Shown one piece after another: positions 13,726-24,001 of a stretch of 64,000 bases of DNA (position 1 is its first letter; every line of letters starts with the position of its first letter). Under the pieces are notes generated by a model. It ran no database searches. It saw nothing but the letters and a program-made list of their open reading frames with translations, and was not told where the DNA came from. The DNA lies in contig CM056389.1 of the NCBI GenBank assembly GCA_029718625.1, positions 5,166,186-5,230,185 of the forward strand, written 5' to 3'. The translations under genes and the position numbers were made by a program. This stretch comes from Synaphobranchus kaupii (Eukaryota; Chordata; Actinopteri; Anguilliformes; Synaphobranchidae).

Positions 13726-13929
13726 TTAATATCGGCACTGAGTTTCCAGCTTTAATAACGGACACTTATAGGGCAAAACCTTAGGCCTAATTACACTACC
13801 ACAATCGTGTTTTGTCAGGGTTTGTTCTATCTGAGTCTTTTCCCTTTGCGTCTCCTGTGCTCTTTCTCTAAGCCTCCGTTTCTGTGTCTCTCTGTTTTCC
13901 ATAACCTGCTCCCTCTCTCTCATCGCCAC
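13726..13929 (-). CDS. Possible short coding exon, charged coiled-coil
   Basis: Minus-strand open frame of 67 codons. Its first 50 residues are very rich in Arg, Glu and Gln (MREREQVMENRETQKRRLRE onward) and look like a coiled coil. A GTAGTG after the codons for HDCG could be a splice donor, in which case the last 20 residues would be intron read-through. An upstream in-frame ATG is cut off by a stop. Not recognised. Such composition can also arise by chance from pyrimidine-rich DNA, so confidence is low. Confidence 0.2.
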   Translation of the reverse strand: MAMREREQVMENRETQKRRLRERAQETQREKTQIEQTLTKHDCGSVIRPKVLPYKCPLLKLETQCRY

Positions 13930-14097
13930 TGCTCATTTGCGTGCTTCCCCCATGATTAAACCTAACGTTGACTAGGCTACGCCTCTGTGAAAAATAAATA
14001 ATGAGATGGTCATTAAGGAAAGAAATGCATCATAAGCAAATCAAAAGGTCCAAAAACCAGCATGGCTCATTTGGAACCACTTGTTGGCATCTGACAT

Positions 14098-14645
14098 CAT
14101 GACTAAGACTCCCTGTACAGGCCTAATGACTAAGACTCCCTGCACAGGCCTTATGACTAAGACTCCCCGCATATGCCTTATGACTAAGACTCCCTGCACA
14201 GGCCTAATGACTAAGACTCCCCGCACATGCCTTATGACTAAGACTCCCCGCACATGCCTTATGACTAAGACTCCCCGCATATGCCTTATGACTAAGACTC
14301 CCTGCACAGGCCTAAAGACTAAGACTCCCTGTACAGGCCTTATGACTAAGACTCCCTGCACAGGCCTAATGACTAAGACTCCCTGCACAGGCCTTATGAC
14401 TAAGACTCCCTGCACAGGCCTTATGACTAAGACTCCCTGCACAGGCCTTATGACTAAAACTCCCTGCATATGCCTTATGACTAAGACTCCCTGTACAGGC
14501 CTTATGACTAAGACTCCCTGCACAGGCCTTATGACTAAGACTCCCTGCACAGGCCTTATGACTAAGACTCCCTGCACATGCCTAATGACTAAGACTCCCT
14601 GTACAGGCCTAATGACTAAGACTCCCTGTACAGGCCTTATGACTG
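14098..14645. repeat. 27-bp minisatellite, about 20 copies
   Basis: The unit contains ATGACTAAGACTCCCTGCAC followed by AGGCCT. Variation is limited: TGTACAGG, TGCACAGG, CGCACATG and CGCATATG forms. Because 27 is a multiple of three and the unit lacks stops in some frames, roughly 200-codon open frames appear on both strands. They are artefacts of the repeat, not genes. Confidence 0.95.
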
Positions 14646-14856
14646 AGCAGTCAGTCATCTATGCATGTGACATAGACTGTACTTAATGATTATTACCAGT
14701 GTAGGTGAGCTGCAGGTGCAGGTTCAGTCTCTGATCTGTGGATTAAACACAAACTCACTGTGTTCCTGTAATCATCACCATTTTATTCAGGAGCACACAC
14801 ACGGCCACTTACAGACTGCCTGAATAAGTCCACCTACCCACAGCACACTGCATATC

Positions 14857-15073
14857 TGGCAGCAGAGTGATGGTTTAGGGCTTGCTTGATACCTAAGACC
14901 CTTGATGACTTACAGCCATTTAGCCAACCATGGGTTCCACACTATTCCCATGTAATTTACAGCTTAATCTAGTCCCACCCCCCAATTCCCATAGAGATCC
15001 ATTCAAATGCAAAGAGGTTATAGTATCACTTCTAAGAGTACCTGGAAATAAAATATCAAGAGTCTTTTGATAT
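14857..15073. repeat. Dispersed repeat, copy 1
   Basis: This roughly 215-bp stretch, from CTGGCAGCAGAGTGATG to AGAGTCTTTTGAT, is clearly homologous to 22,727-22,941. The shared core includes CCCCAATTCCCATAGAGATC followed by CATTCAAATGCA. Divergence is roughly 15-20%. Both copies have Tc1-type sequence just beyond the same end. Family unknown. Confidence 0.8.
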
Positions 15074-15131
15074 CCTTTTATACAGAGTCATGCTAGCATC
15101 ACCTGTTTACCTGTGGAATACCTGTTTACCA

Positions 15132-15215
15132 CAGAAGTTGTTTGAGAGAATGGCAAGAATGTGCAAAGCCGTTATCAAGGCAAAGGGTGGCTGCTTTGAA
15201 GAATCTAAAATATAA
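15132..15215 (+). pseudogene. Tc1/mariner transposase C-terminal remnant
   Basis: The frame reads QKLFERMARMCKAVIKAKGG and ends CFEESKI followed by TAA. This is the typical C-terminus of teleost Tc1-like DDE transposases (family knowledge), which carry out cut-and-paste transposition at TA sites. Only the last 27 codons remain; the DNA-binding and DDE domains are absent, so the fragment cannot be active. It is followed in the expected order by a Tc1 3' untranslated stretch and terminal inverted repeat. The upstream break is near 15,130, next to a short duplication of ACCTGTTTACC. Confidence 0.8.
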
Positions 15216-15372
15216 GACTTTGTTGATTTGTTTTTTTGGTCTTTGCATAATTCCATTTGTGTTATCTCATAGTTTTGATGTCTTTCCTATTCTAAAATGT
15301 GGAAACCCATAAAAAATAACTAAAAAAAACCTTCTTTGAGTAGGTGTGTCCAAACTTTTGACTGGTACTGTA
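15132..15372 (+). mobile_element. 3' end of a Tc1-like DNA transposon
   Basis: After the transposase remnant come CATAGTTTTGATGTCTTTCC and the terminal stretch GTGTCCAAACTTTTGACTGG ending TACTG at a TA. This is the known 3' end of a common teleost Tc1 family. The 5' part is missing. A LINE 3' end begins within about 10 bp. Confidence 0.85.
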
Positions 15373-15519
15373 TATATGCAACAAATAACAGACATGGTTA
15401 CAGTTACAATTAAACAAATTATAAAAGAACAAAAACAAACACACACACTCACGCACCATGCACACACCAAGAAATCTAGACACCCGCACCCGTGTTATAA
15501 CAACAGTAAATAGTGACAA

Positions 15520-18500
15520 TTAAGAGGAGCAGTCTGTTGTGAGGTAAGTGATGAGAGCATTTTTAAATGAACTTAAATACTGCAGAGATTTCTGAGAAGT
15601 TGGTAGGTTATTCCCGTCTCTAGGAGCCTTATAATTAAATGCTTTTTTTCCCATTTCAAGTGAAATTTTTGGGACATGAAAAAGGAGATGATTATTATGT
15701 CTAAGAGAATAATTAGAATTAGAATATTTTGGGATGAGTAGCTCTTAAATAGATAGGATAGTTGAGATGAATACATTTGAAAAGAAGCTGGTACCAGTGC
15801 AGCTGCTGTCTATTTTCAAGAGAAAGCCATTGCAGTTGATTGTACATTATACAGTGGTGAGTTCGAAAGTAACAATTGAGAATAAATCTACATAAATTAT
15901 TAAATATGACATCTAAATTTGCCAAATCAGTTTTTGAAGCATTTTGATATAATGTCTGCATAGTCAAGAACAGGCAATGACAACTGGGATACCAACTTAT
16001 TTTTTACATTCATGGTAAAACAGTTATTTGATCTGTACAAAACACCAATGGAACAATGAATCTTTTTACATAGATAATCAATGTGCTATTTGTATGATAA
16101 TTCAGTGTCAATCAATAGCCCCAGATATTTTACACAATCAACCTTAGTGAGTAGTGCACCTTCAGATGTAAAAATAGAAAAATTATCCGGAGCAGATTTA
16201 AGATTTATTTGTAATAAACCAGTTTTGTATCAGGTCAAAGTCTGACTGGAGAGAAGCAATTATCTGTAATGTATTTGAACTGGCAGCATAGATTACCGTG
16301 TCATCTGCATATAAATGGATATTTGAGGTTTTGCATAGTAATGGGAGTTCATTAATAAAAATTGAAAAGAGAAGGGGTCCCAAAATAGAGCCTTGTGGAA
16401 CACCTTTATTAATATCAAGAAGATCAGACTGATGCCCATCAACAAACACACACTGCTTTCTACCACCAAGATATGCATTGAACCAGGTCAGAGCATTTTG
16501 AGCAAGTCCAATGTTTCTCAATTTTTGGAATAATATATGATGATCCACTATGTCAATAAAAATTGCACCTATTAATTTGCCTTTGTCAGAGGAGGAGGTT
16601 ATGTCATTAATCATTTTCAATAGTGCTGTAGTAGTGGAATGACTGGGTCTAAAACCAGATTGGAATGATAATAATATATCATGATCTGTAAGATAATTGA
16701 AATGTATGTTAACTTTTCGAAAACTTTTGCTATTGTACAGATAATGGATATGGGTCTATAATTGTTAAGGTCAAGAGTGTTAACGCCTTCATGTAAAGGA
16801 GTGACTCTTGCATGTTTCCAAACATGTGGTATCTCAGAAGTGGACAAAGAAAGGTTAAACAAGTCTGCTAAGGGGTACATCAATACATGGGCAGCCCATT
16901 TGATAAATTTAGCCTCTAGTCCATCTAAACCAGGACCTTTATTAAGATTTTAAATTGTTGAGGACAGATAGCACTTCAGTTGGTTTGATTTTCCTGAAGC
17001 TGAAGTTATTCATGCTCTGGTGTTGAATATATTTGTAAGTATAGTTGTTAATTTCACAAGAAGTCTGCATCGAGCTGATAGAAGTAAAATGTTGATTGAA
17101 GACATCAGCAATATCTGAAGGTTCTTGAATGATGCGATCTTTGAACATTACCTGATTAATTGACTGGTTGCCACATTTATTGAAAAAGTCCTTTGCTTTT
17201 CTCCGGAACTGTCTTGGGTTTTTTAAATGTTTGGAAAGACTGTCGGCATAATAAGCGGCTTTTGCATTCCTAGTTTTAGTTTTGCTTGTGTTTCTTAGAT
17301 GTCTGTAAACTTCCCAATCTAATGGGGTCCCTAGTTTTCCTAAATTTAGTCCAGGTTAAATTTTGCTGTCTGAACAGATTTATCAAATCAGAATTAACAC
17401 AAGGTAGATGTCTACCTTTAACTTTAATTGTTTTCCAGGGTGCATGTTTGTTGCAGATATTCATGAATTTAGAAGACAAATAGTCCCAAGCGTGCTGCAC
17501 AGTTGGTATTATTTGAAATTTAAACCAATTAGGTCTTCAATAAAAGAGTCTATATTGATGTCTCATTTTTATGAACTTTGGAGGTGACTTTGGTATTTTA
17601 ATTTTCCATATACAGTAAATTTTAGAGTGAAACAGTCAGACAGTATACCAGTTTTCCATATACAGTATATTATAGAGTGATCACTGAAACAGTCAGACAG
17701 TATACCAGTTTTCCATATACAGTAAATTATAGAGTGATCACTGAAACAGTCAGACAGTATACCAGTTTTCCATATACAGTACATTATAGAGTGATCACTG
17801 AAACAGTCAGACAGTATACCAGTTTTCCATATACAGTATATTATAGAGTGATCACTGAAACAGTCAGACAGTATACCAGTTTTCCATATACAGTAAATTA
17901 TAGAGTGATCACTGAAACAGTCAGACAGTATACCAGTTTTCCATATACAGTATATTATAGAGTGATCACTGAAACAGTCAGACAGTATACCAGTTTTCCA
18001 TATACAGTAAATTATAGAGTGATCACTGAAACAGTCAGACAGTATACCAGTTTTCCATATACAGTATATTATAGAGTGATCACTGAAACAGTCAGACAGT
18101 ATACCAGTTTTCAAAATCCTCTCAGGATGTGTGGTTAGGATCCAGTCTAACAATTTGTGATTGAGGGTTTTGTGATTGAGTCTTGTCGGCTCATTCAAGA
18201 GCTGAGTGAAATTCAGATTTACAAGTGAACATCTGTCTTTCGAGGAGGAATTGTCCAACCAGTTTTTCTTAGTCACCAAGGATTATCCATTCATTTGACC
18301 ATTCAATAGAATTTATAGATACAATTGATTGAATCTGCAGGTGCACATATCTCCAATCATAATAGATTTATTTTCATTTAGAATCTTAGGCAAAATATGT
18401 TCAGACAGCAAGGTATCAGAAACATAAAGAGCAACTCCACCACCCCTCTGGTGCCTCTATCTTTTCTGAAAAAAAAACATAATTTTGTAGAGCTATTTCT

Positions 18501-18648
18501 TTGTCAGAGATTAAATTGGTTAACCATGTTTCAGAGAGTGTAATGATATTTGGCTTATGGTCCTCTACCCACGCTCTAAATAAGTCTATTTTGGAAAAAG
18601 GCTCCTAATATTGGCATGTACAATCTTTAGACCTTTAGAATTATTCAT
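15520..18648 (-). pseudogene. LINE-A ORF2: endonuclease-reverse transcriptase, broken
   Basis: A functional ORF2 would nick the target and prime reverse transcription there. Visible pieces in order: start MNNSKGLKIVHANIRSLF (18,648) with a one-base frameshift just after; an ITLSETWL motif carrying the APE catalytic Glu; the LLDWILTTHPE region; SDHS (APE His) inside a tandem expansion; a linker with KTIKVKGRHLP; NYRPISII (RT motif, 16,617-16,883); GVPQGSILGPLL and YADDTVIY (RT active site, 16,198-16,620); and a C-terminal stretch with KISLEMGKKAFNY. The reading frame changes several times and in-frame stops occur near 15,900-16,100. The RT catalytic Asp pair is retained but the gene as a whole is dead. 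Confidence 0.85.
17601..18112. repeat. 57-bp tandem expansion inside the LINE-A endonuclease
   Basis: Nine copies of a 57-bp unit containing CACTGAAACAGTCAGACAGT and ATACCAGTTTTCCATATACA. On the minus strand each unit encodes 19 residues, TGILSDCFSDHSIIYCIWK, which covers the SDHS motif that closes the APE endonuclease fold. Units are almost identical (ATA/AAA/ACA variants); the lowest-coordinate copy lacks six bases. The period is a multiple of three, so the frame stays open through the array. Confidence 0.95.
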
Positions 18649-18660
18649 ATCTGCAAAGCA

Positions 18661-19049
18661 TAGGAGTCAAGCATTTGTGGTTCAACAGACATAAATGTGG
18701 ACAAACATTCCTCACAACATGGTTCAAAACAATGACAAAACAAAGAAAAGACAAAACATACAAGCATTCACACCAGTAATTCTTCGCTCCACCATTCACA
18801 GACCCCCCCACCCCCCTGATGAAATAAATGAAATATCAACATGAAGTTGTAGAAAGAGAGAGAGAGAGCCATGAAGAAAAGGAAACGTAGTAAGGCGCGC
18901 ATACGAGGATTAGGTTAGGCATGTAAATTAAATCCAATATGGGAAAATGGCCACTGGTCAAAGAAACACAATAGAGCAGATTAAGCATTCAAATGGAGCC
19001 AAATCCTGCTGTCCCCAAACAATTGACCATCAACATATAGTTTGTCCCC
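18661..19049. other. Junction between LINE-A 5' end and L2 3' end, no gene
   Basis: Contains a C-rich run near 18,805, a short GA run near 18,855 and otherwise AT-rich sequence. It is probably the LINE-A 5' untranslated region running into the truncated L2 reverse transcriptase. The precise boundary is not visible. Confidence 0.4.
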
Positions 19050-21446
19050 AGTCAGTTATATTCTTTGGTAGACCAGAAAGGAGAGCGTTGCAGTAGTCTA
19101 GCCTGCTAGTTATAAAAGCGTGCATCAGTCTCTCTGTGTTGCTCAGAGAGAAATGGCCTTACTTTGGAGATGTTCTTCAAGTGATAAAATGCTGGGGGGT
19201 TTTTTGTGACACCCCGCACATGAGCCTTTAAATTAAAATCAGTCAAAAATCACTCCTAGATTTCTTGCTTCTTGACTTGGGTTAAGTCCTAGTGTATTTA
19301 GTTTGGGGGTCAGTTTCTCTCTCTGAGCCTTTGAAGCAATGATCAATACTTCAGTTTTATCTTGGTTGAGCTGTAAAAAATTATGTGACATCCAGGCCTT
19401 TATATCTAAAATACAGTTAACAAGTGAGTCAATCAGCCCAGTGCTGTCAGGAGACACGGCCACATAGAGCTGAGTGTCATCAGCATAGCTGTGGAAAGAG
19501 ATGCCGTGTCTCCTGATGACACTGCCCAGGGGTAGAATGCACAAATTAAAAAGTAATGGTCCTAAGATTGATCCTTGTGGTACCCCACAGGGAGGAGTGG
19601 TCATTTATAGATAAAAACCATTTTCTTCTGCAAAGATATGAGGTAAGCCAGTTAAAACAATTACAGACAGGCCAACATGCTCACTTAATCTATATAAAAT
19701 AATCTGGTGGTCCACAGTATCAAAGGCAGCACTCAGATCAAGTAGCACCAGAACTGAAGGCTTGTTTCTGTCAAGATTTGTTCTGATATCGTTAACTACT
19801 TTTAACAGGGCTGTCTCTGTGCTGTGATGTGTCCTAAAACCTGATTGGAACATTTCTAATTTACTGTTTGAGTTTAGAAATGTGCTTAGCTGATTAAAAA
19901 CTAGTTTCTCTAAAATTCTGCTTAAAAATGGGAGATTTGAAATTGGTCTAAAATTGCCGGGTGTTAGAATATCCAGGTTCGCTTTCTTTAAAAGAGTTAA
20001 AAACTAAAGCCGTTTTAAAATCAGTGGGGAAGACACCAAGCTGTAAGGAGTGATTCACTATGGCAAGGATGTCTTCGGATACAGAATTAAAAATAGTTTT
20101 AAAAAGGGTGGTTGGAATTGGGTTAGGGGAACACGTGGAGGGCTTCAGTTCCGTTACTATTTTCCTGCACCAACCAGGTCAAAATGTTCCAACTTGACAT
20201 CACTCTGTACATAGGATGTAGGTAAAAGTAGTGTGGTTGTTCTGCTGGCAGATACCAGATCTAATGTTGATTATTTTCTCCCTGAAGTAGCCAGCAAACT
20301 CTTCACATTTAGAACCTGGAAGCTCGATACTATATTTAGTTACCAGAGAATCTATTGTACTAAAAAACAGTCTGGGATTGTGAATGTTGGTGTTTATCAG
20401 GTTTGGGAAATATGCTTGCCATGATGTTCGAATTGCCTTGTTGTTTTTCGGTGAGTATATTGTGATGGTTTACTAATTTTGTTTTTCGCCATCTGCGCTC
20501 ATTCTGCAGTCTCTTTTTAGTTCCATGGTTTGATTATTTTTCCATGGGGCAACCTTTTTTGTAGTTATGTTCCTGGTTTGAATTGAAGCAACTGCCTCAA
20601 GCACTGTTTTCATTTTATGATTAAAATCATTAACTAAGTCTTCACAGGATGACGGTAAGACGTTATTTTTGTAGGTTGCGATATGTGATGTGAGAGTTTT
20701 TGTTACTTCAGGGGTAATGTAGCGTTTTTTGACAATATGTTCTGTGGTAGTTGGCAGAGAAGGATCAAAACTGTTAAAAAACACACAGTGGTGGTCAGAC
20801 AGAGCCAGATCAGTGACAGAAAATATATTGATGTTAAGACCATAGGATAAAATAAAATTTAAGGTGTGTCCATGTTTCTGAGTCGGTACGTCAACATGCT
20901 GTTTAAAAGCCATACATTCCAATCATTCTAAAAAGTCTTGCTCTGGTATCTGCCCGATTATCAACATGTATGTTAAAATCACCAATTAAAATACATCTTG
21001 TATGAATGACAGATAGTAGGTCTGAGAATTCCGTTAAAAAAGAGGGGGCAGATATAAATTTAGGAGATATGTGTACTGTCACTGCAAGGAAACGAGGCTG
21101 AGAATTAAAAAAAGTAGCGTTGTATTCAAAGGCATGAAATGTGCGGAGGTCCACATCCCTGCCGTTCAGTGTCTCTTTGTACATTGCAGCTGTCCCTCCA
21201 CCCTTCTTTCCATCTCTGGATGAACAGGAAAGGGTGTAACTGGGTGGACAGGCCTCAGTCAGTGTGGCAGGTGCATCTGTGCCCAGCCAGGTCTCAGTAA
21301 GAAAAAGACAGTCCACATTATGATCATTTATGAGGTCATTGATTTGTTTGAAAGGATTTGTTTGTTAACGCCCTTATATTAAAAAGAGCCGTGGTGATTT
21401 CTGTCTGTTTTGCAGTCGAAAATGAATTTGTGTTTATGGGAACCAT
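19050..21446 (-). pseudogene. L2 ORF2: APE endonuclease-reverse transcriptase, broken
   Basis: A likely start is ATG at 21,444-21,446 (MVPINTNSF...), soon reaching TALFNIRALTNKS. Endonuclease motifs follow: LFLTETWLG (catalytic Glu), LIGDFNIHVDN (Asp/Asn pair) and LALSDHHCVFF (His). RT pieces: FQSGFRTHHSTETALLKV, LLDLSAAFDTVDH (first catalytic Asp), GVPQGSILGPLLFN and SYADDTQLY (catalytic Asp pair), then RLMHAFITSRLDYCNALLSG in the thumb. Each piece lies in a different frame from the next, so several indels separate them. The C-terminus is lost. The intact element would copy itself by target-primed reverse transcription. Confidence 0.87.
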
Positions 21447-21472
21447 AACCAAGTTATTTATGTTTGGCCCAT

Positions 21473-22485
21473 TTATAGCTCTGTTTGCAGTGCTGTGGCG
21501 AGTTGAGATGCTGGGTATAGCTCTGTTTGCAGTGCTGTGTTGAGTTGAGATGCTGGGTATAGCTCTGTTTGCAGTGCTGTGTCGAGTTGAGATGCTGGGT
21601 ATAGCTCTGTTTGCAGTGCTGTGTTGAGTTGAGATGCTGGGTATAGCTCTCTTTGCAGTGCTGTGTCGAGTTGAGATGCTGGGTATTGCTCTGTTTGCAG
21701 TGCTGTGGCGAGTTGAGATGCTGGGTATTGCTCTGTTTGCAGTGCTGTGTCAAGTTGAGATGCTGGGTATAGCTCTGTTTGCAGTGCTGTGTCGAGTTGA
21801 GATGCTGGGTATTGCTCTGTTTGCAGTGCTGTGTCGAGTTGAGATGCTGGGTATTGCTCTGTTTGCAGTGCTGTGTCGAGTTGAGATGCTGGGTATTGCT
21901 CTGTTTGCAGCGCTGTGTTGAGTTGAGATGCTGGGTATAGCTCTGTTTGCAGTGCTGTGTCGAGTTGAGATGCTGGGTATAGCTCTGTTTGCAGTGCTGT
22001 GTCGAGTTGAGATGCTGGGTATAGCTCTGTTTGCAGTGCTGTGTTGAGTTGAGATGCTGGGTATAGCTCTGTTTGCAGTGCTGTGTCGAGTTGAGATGCT
22101 GGGTATTGCTCTGTTTGCAGTGCTGTGGCGAGTTGAGATGCTGGGTATTGCTCTGTTTGCAGTGCTGTGTCAAGTTGAGATGCTGGGTATAGCTCTGTTT
22201 GCAGTGCTGTGTCGAGTTGAGATGCTGGGTATTGCTCTGTTTGCAGTGCTGTGTCGAGTTGAGATGCTGGGTATTGCTCTGTTTGCAGTGCTGTGTCGAG
22301 TTGAGATGCTGGGTATTGCTCTGTTTGCAGCGCTGTGTTGAGTTGAGATGCTGGGTATAGCTCTGTTTGCAGTGCTGTGTCGAGTTGAGATGCTGGGTAT
22401 AGCTCTGTTTGCAGTGCTGTGTCGAGTTGAGATGCTGGGTATAGCTCTGTTTGCAGTGCTGTGTCGAGTTGAGATGCTGGGTATT
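21473..22485. repeat. 42-bp array in the L2 inter-ORF spacer
   Basis: About 24 copies of a 42-bp unit containing GAGTTGAGATGCTGGGTATA and GCTCTGTTTGCAGTGCTGTG. A second level exists: 21,634-21,921 and 22,054-22,341 encode the same 95 residues at an offset of 420 bp (10 units). It sits between the L2 ORF2 start (21,446) and the ORF1 stop (22,518). The period is a multiple of three, so frames stay open on both strands (up to 340 codons); these are not separate genes. Confidence 0.95.
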
Positions 22486-22517
22486 TTAAAATCAACAGGG
22501 GTAGGTGGGGTAGCTAG

Positions 22518-22604
22518 TCATGGTGAGATACATTGCATTATATTGTGGGCGAGCATCTGAGAACCCCTGTGGTTGGGGTGCAGTCCATCGCGCTTAAAGA
22601 ATGC
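22518..22604 (-). pseudogene. L2 ORF1 C-terminal remnant (esterase-like)
   Basis: The minus strand reads AFFKRDGLHPNHRGSQML, continues to MQCISP and ends TGA at 22,518-22,520. The DGLHPN block matches the C-terminal Asp-x-x-His block of the SGNH-type esterase domain carried by ORF1 of fish L2/CR1-type elements (family knowledge). Only 28 codons survive; the rest is cut off by the hairpin element at 22,608. It lies upstream of ORF2 in the correct order and strand, which supports one composite L2 element. Confidence 0.7.
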
Positions 22605-22607
22605 AGT

Positions 22608-22717
22608 AGATATGGATGGATCACTTTACGGGTTGTTTCTTCTGACAAAGTTTCCTATTGAACTCTATGAAAAAATAAGTCAGGAGAAGAAACCCTTAAA
22701 GTTATCCATCCATATCT
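22608..22717. mobile_element. Short hairpin MITE, about 110 bp
   Basis: The left arm GATATGGATGGATCACTTTA and the right arm, reverse-complemented (GATATGGATGGATAACTTTA), match over about 38 bp with few differences, around a loop of about 30 bp. No coding capacity. It interrupts the L2 ORF1 remnant on its left; a dispersed repeat starts about 10 bp to its right. Clear target duplications are not visible. Confidence 0.75.
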
Positions 22718-22726
22718 CTATCTATT

Positions 22727-22941
22727 TCTGGCAGCAGAGTGATGATTTAAGGCTTGTTTGATACATCAGACCCTTAATGACTGAGAGGAATTTAGCCAAC
22801 CATGTGTTTCCATACTGTTCCAGTGTAATTTACAACTCAAATCTAGTCCCTCCCCCCAATTCCCATAGAGATCCATTCAAATGCAGAGACGTTATAGTAT
22901 CGCTTGTAAGAGTACCAGAAAACAAGATCAAGAGTCTTTTG
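22727..22941. repeat. Dispersed repeat, copy 2
   Basis: Homologous to 14,857-15,073, with the same orientation and ends. It ends at AGAGTCTTTTGAT, after which Tc1-type sequence starts within about 75 bp, as in copy 1. The bases just after it encode HQGVTACKGYATKY followed by a stop at about 23,004. That resembles the last residues of some Tc1 transposases but is too short to be certain. Confidence 0.8.
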
Positions 22942-23016
22942 ATGTTGTTGGGTCACAGACATCAGGGAGTCACGGCATGCAAAGGATATGCGACCAAATA
23001 TTAAAAATTTAAAGGC

Positions 23017-23428
23017 ACAGTCAACTTAGTGTATGTAAACTTCTGACCCACTGGAATTGTGATATAGTGAATTAAAAGTGAAGTAATATGTCTGTAAACA
23101 ATTGTTGGAAAAATGACTTGTGTCATGCACAAAGTAGATGTCCTAACTGACTTGCCAACACTATAGATGTGTGGTGAGCATACTGGCGCAAAATGGCTGC
23201 AAAATGGCTGCCGTTGCATCACCCAGGTGGGTGCTACACATTGGTGGTGGTAGAGGCGAGTTTCCCCCTCATCATTGTAAAGCGCTTTGAGTATCTAGAA
23301 AGGCGCTATATAAATGCCATGCATTATTGCATTATTATTATAGTTTGCTAACATGAAATCTGTGGAGTGGTTAAAAATGGGTTTTAATGACATCAACCTA
23401 AGTGTATGTAAACTTCTGACTTCAACTG
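23017..23428 (-). mobile_element. Sleeping Beauty-type Tc1 inverted-repeat arm, split by an insertion
   Basis: Two direct repeats with GTGTATGTAAACTTCTGAC lie near 23,030 and 23,403. The arm ends ACTTCAACTG followed by TA. Between them are AATGACTTGTGTCATGCACA and GAGTGGTTAAAAATGGG. This is the IR/DR structure of salmonid-type Tc1 transposons (inner and outer transposase-binding repeats), seen in reverse orientation. A 172-bp L2 tail splits the arm. No matching opposite arm or transposase is visible. Confidence 0.88.
23167..23338 (+). mobile_element. 5'-truncated L2 3' tail inserted in the Tc1 arm
   Basis: It contains ATCACCCAGGTGGGTGCTAC, GTAAAGCGCTTTGAGTATCT and GGCGCTATATAAATG, then an ATT-rich tail. 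This is the conserved 3' end of fish L2 LINEs and of SINEs that borrow it. It is flanked by a TATAG duplication (23,162-23,166 and 23,339-23,343), consistent with target-primed insertion after the Tc1 arm was in place. Confidence 0.85.
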
Positions 23429-23430
23429 TA

Positions 23431-24001
23431 TTACACTGCTTATGACATCACAATGCCTTCCTCTACAACACTGTTATGACCTAGTCTTGTGAAGGCCAGA
23501 CTTTGTGATGAACACAAAGTCTGGTCCATAGACTTGCTTAACGTGGTAAAGCGCCGCCCACTTTGACAAGATGGCGCATTTGATTGACATGCAAGATAAC
23601 CAACCACAGACCGCCTATGTTCCGTGACGTATTGATGCGCTACAGAGGGCGGTCGATTCAGAAACAGCGCTACAAGAAAAACAGACCCGCATGAAGCAAA
23701 TGTGATGTACTAAAATGGCACGGTGATCTCCATTAAAACAGTCTATCACATCGAAGAAAGATACAGAACCTGACCTGACCGGACCTTCTTAGACATCTTT
23801 GTAAACATTACTGTAAAGTAATATTAAAACCAAATGTTCACACTAGCAGGCCTACATGCAGAGCACAGAACCGGTCGTTTTATCCGTTTGCCCTGTAATT
23901 AACAATTTAGGCTAATGAGTAACGTTAGCTGGCTAGCTGACTAAAACATTGTAACATATTCGAGACTGTTTCCATTGTAGTTGAAATAAGAAAATTATAT
24001 C
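23431..24001. other. Unique DNA, no gene recognised
   Basis: Mixed-composition sequence between the Tc1 end and the helicase fragment. A splice donor-like GTAAG on the minus strand at its right edge suggests it could be intron of the helicase gene. Nothing else is recognised. Confidence 0.45.

Larger units (their letters stand above)
15378..18660 (-). mobile_element. Decayed APE-type non-LTR retrotransposon (LINE-A)
   Basis: Read on the minus strand, it has an endonuclease start near 18,648, reverse transcriptase motifs between 16,200 and 16,900, and a C-terminal region ending at a stop at 15,520-15,522. An AT-rich 3' untranslated stretch then reaches about 15,378. Frameshifts and stops are scattered throughout. 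It belongs to the APE-endonuclease LINEs; the exact clade (I/Nimb-like or Rex1/L2-like) cannot be settled by eye. An L2-type LINE in the same orientation adjoins its 5' side. Confidence 0.85.
19050..22604 (-). mobile_element. L2-clade LINE (LINE-B), decayed
   Basis: Minus-strand order: ORF1 C-terminal remnant (22,518-22,604), spacer swollen by a 42-bp array (21,473-22,485), ORF2 endonuclease (about 20,470-21,446), reverse transcriptase (about 19,050-20,200). The sequence closely matches what is known of fish L2 elements, for example YADDTQLYVAVSP and FLQLNQDKTEVL. The 3' end is missing: coding sequence fades near 19,050 and no L2 3' tail follows. The ORF1 side is cut by a hairpin MITE at 22,608. 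Confidence 0.88.

Noticed and set aside
14041..14686. Frames of about 200 codons on both strands
   Set aside because: Translations of the 27-bp repeat.
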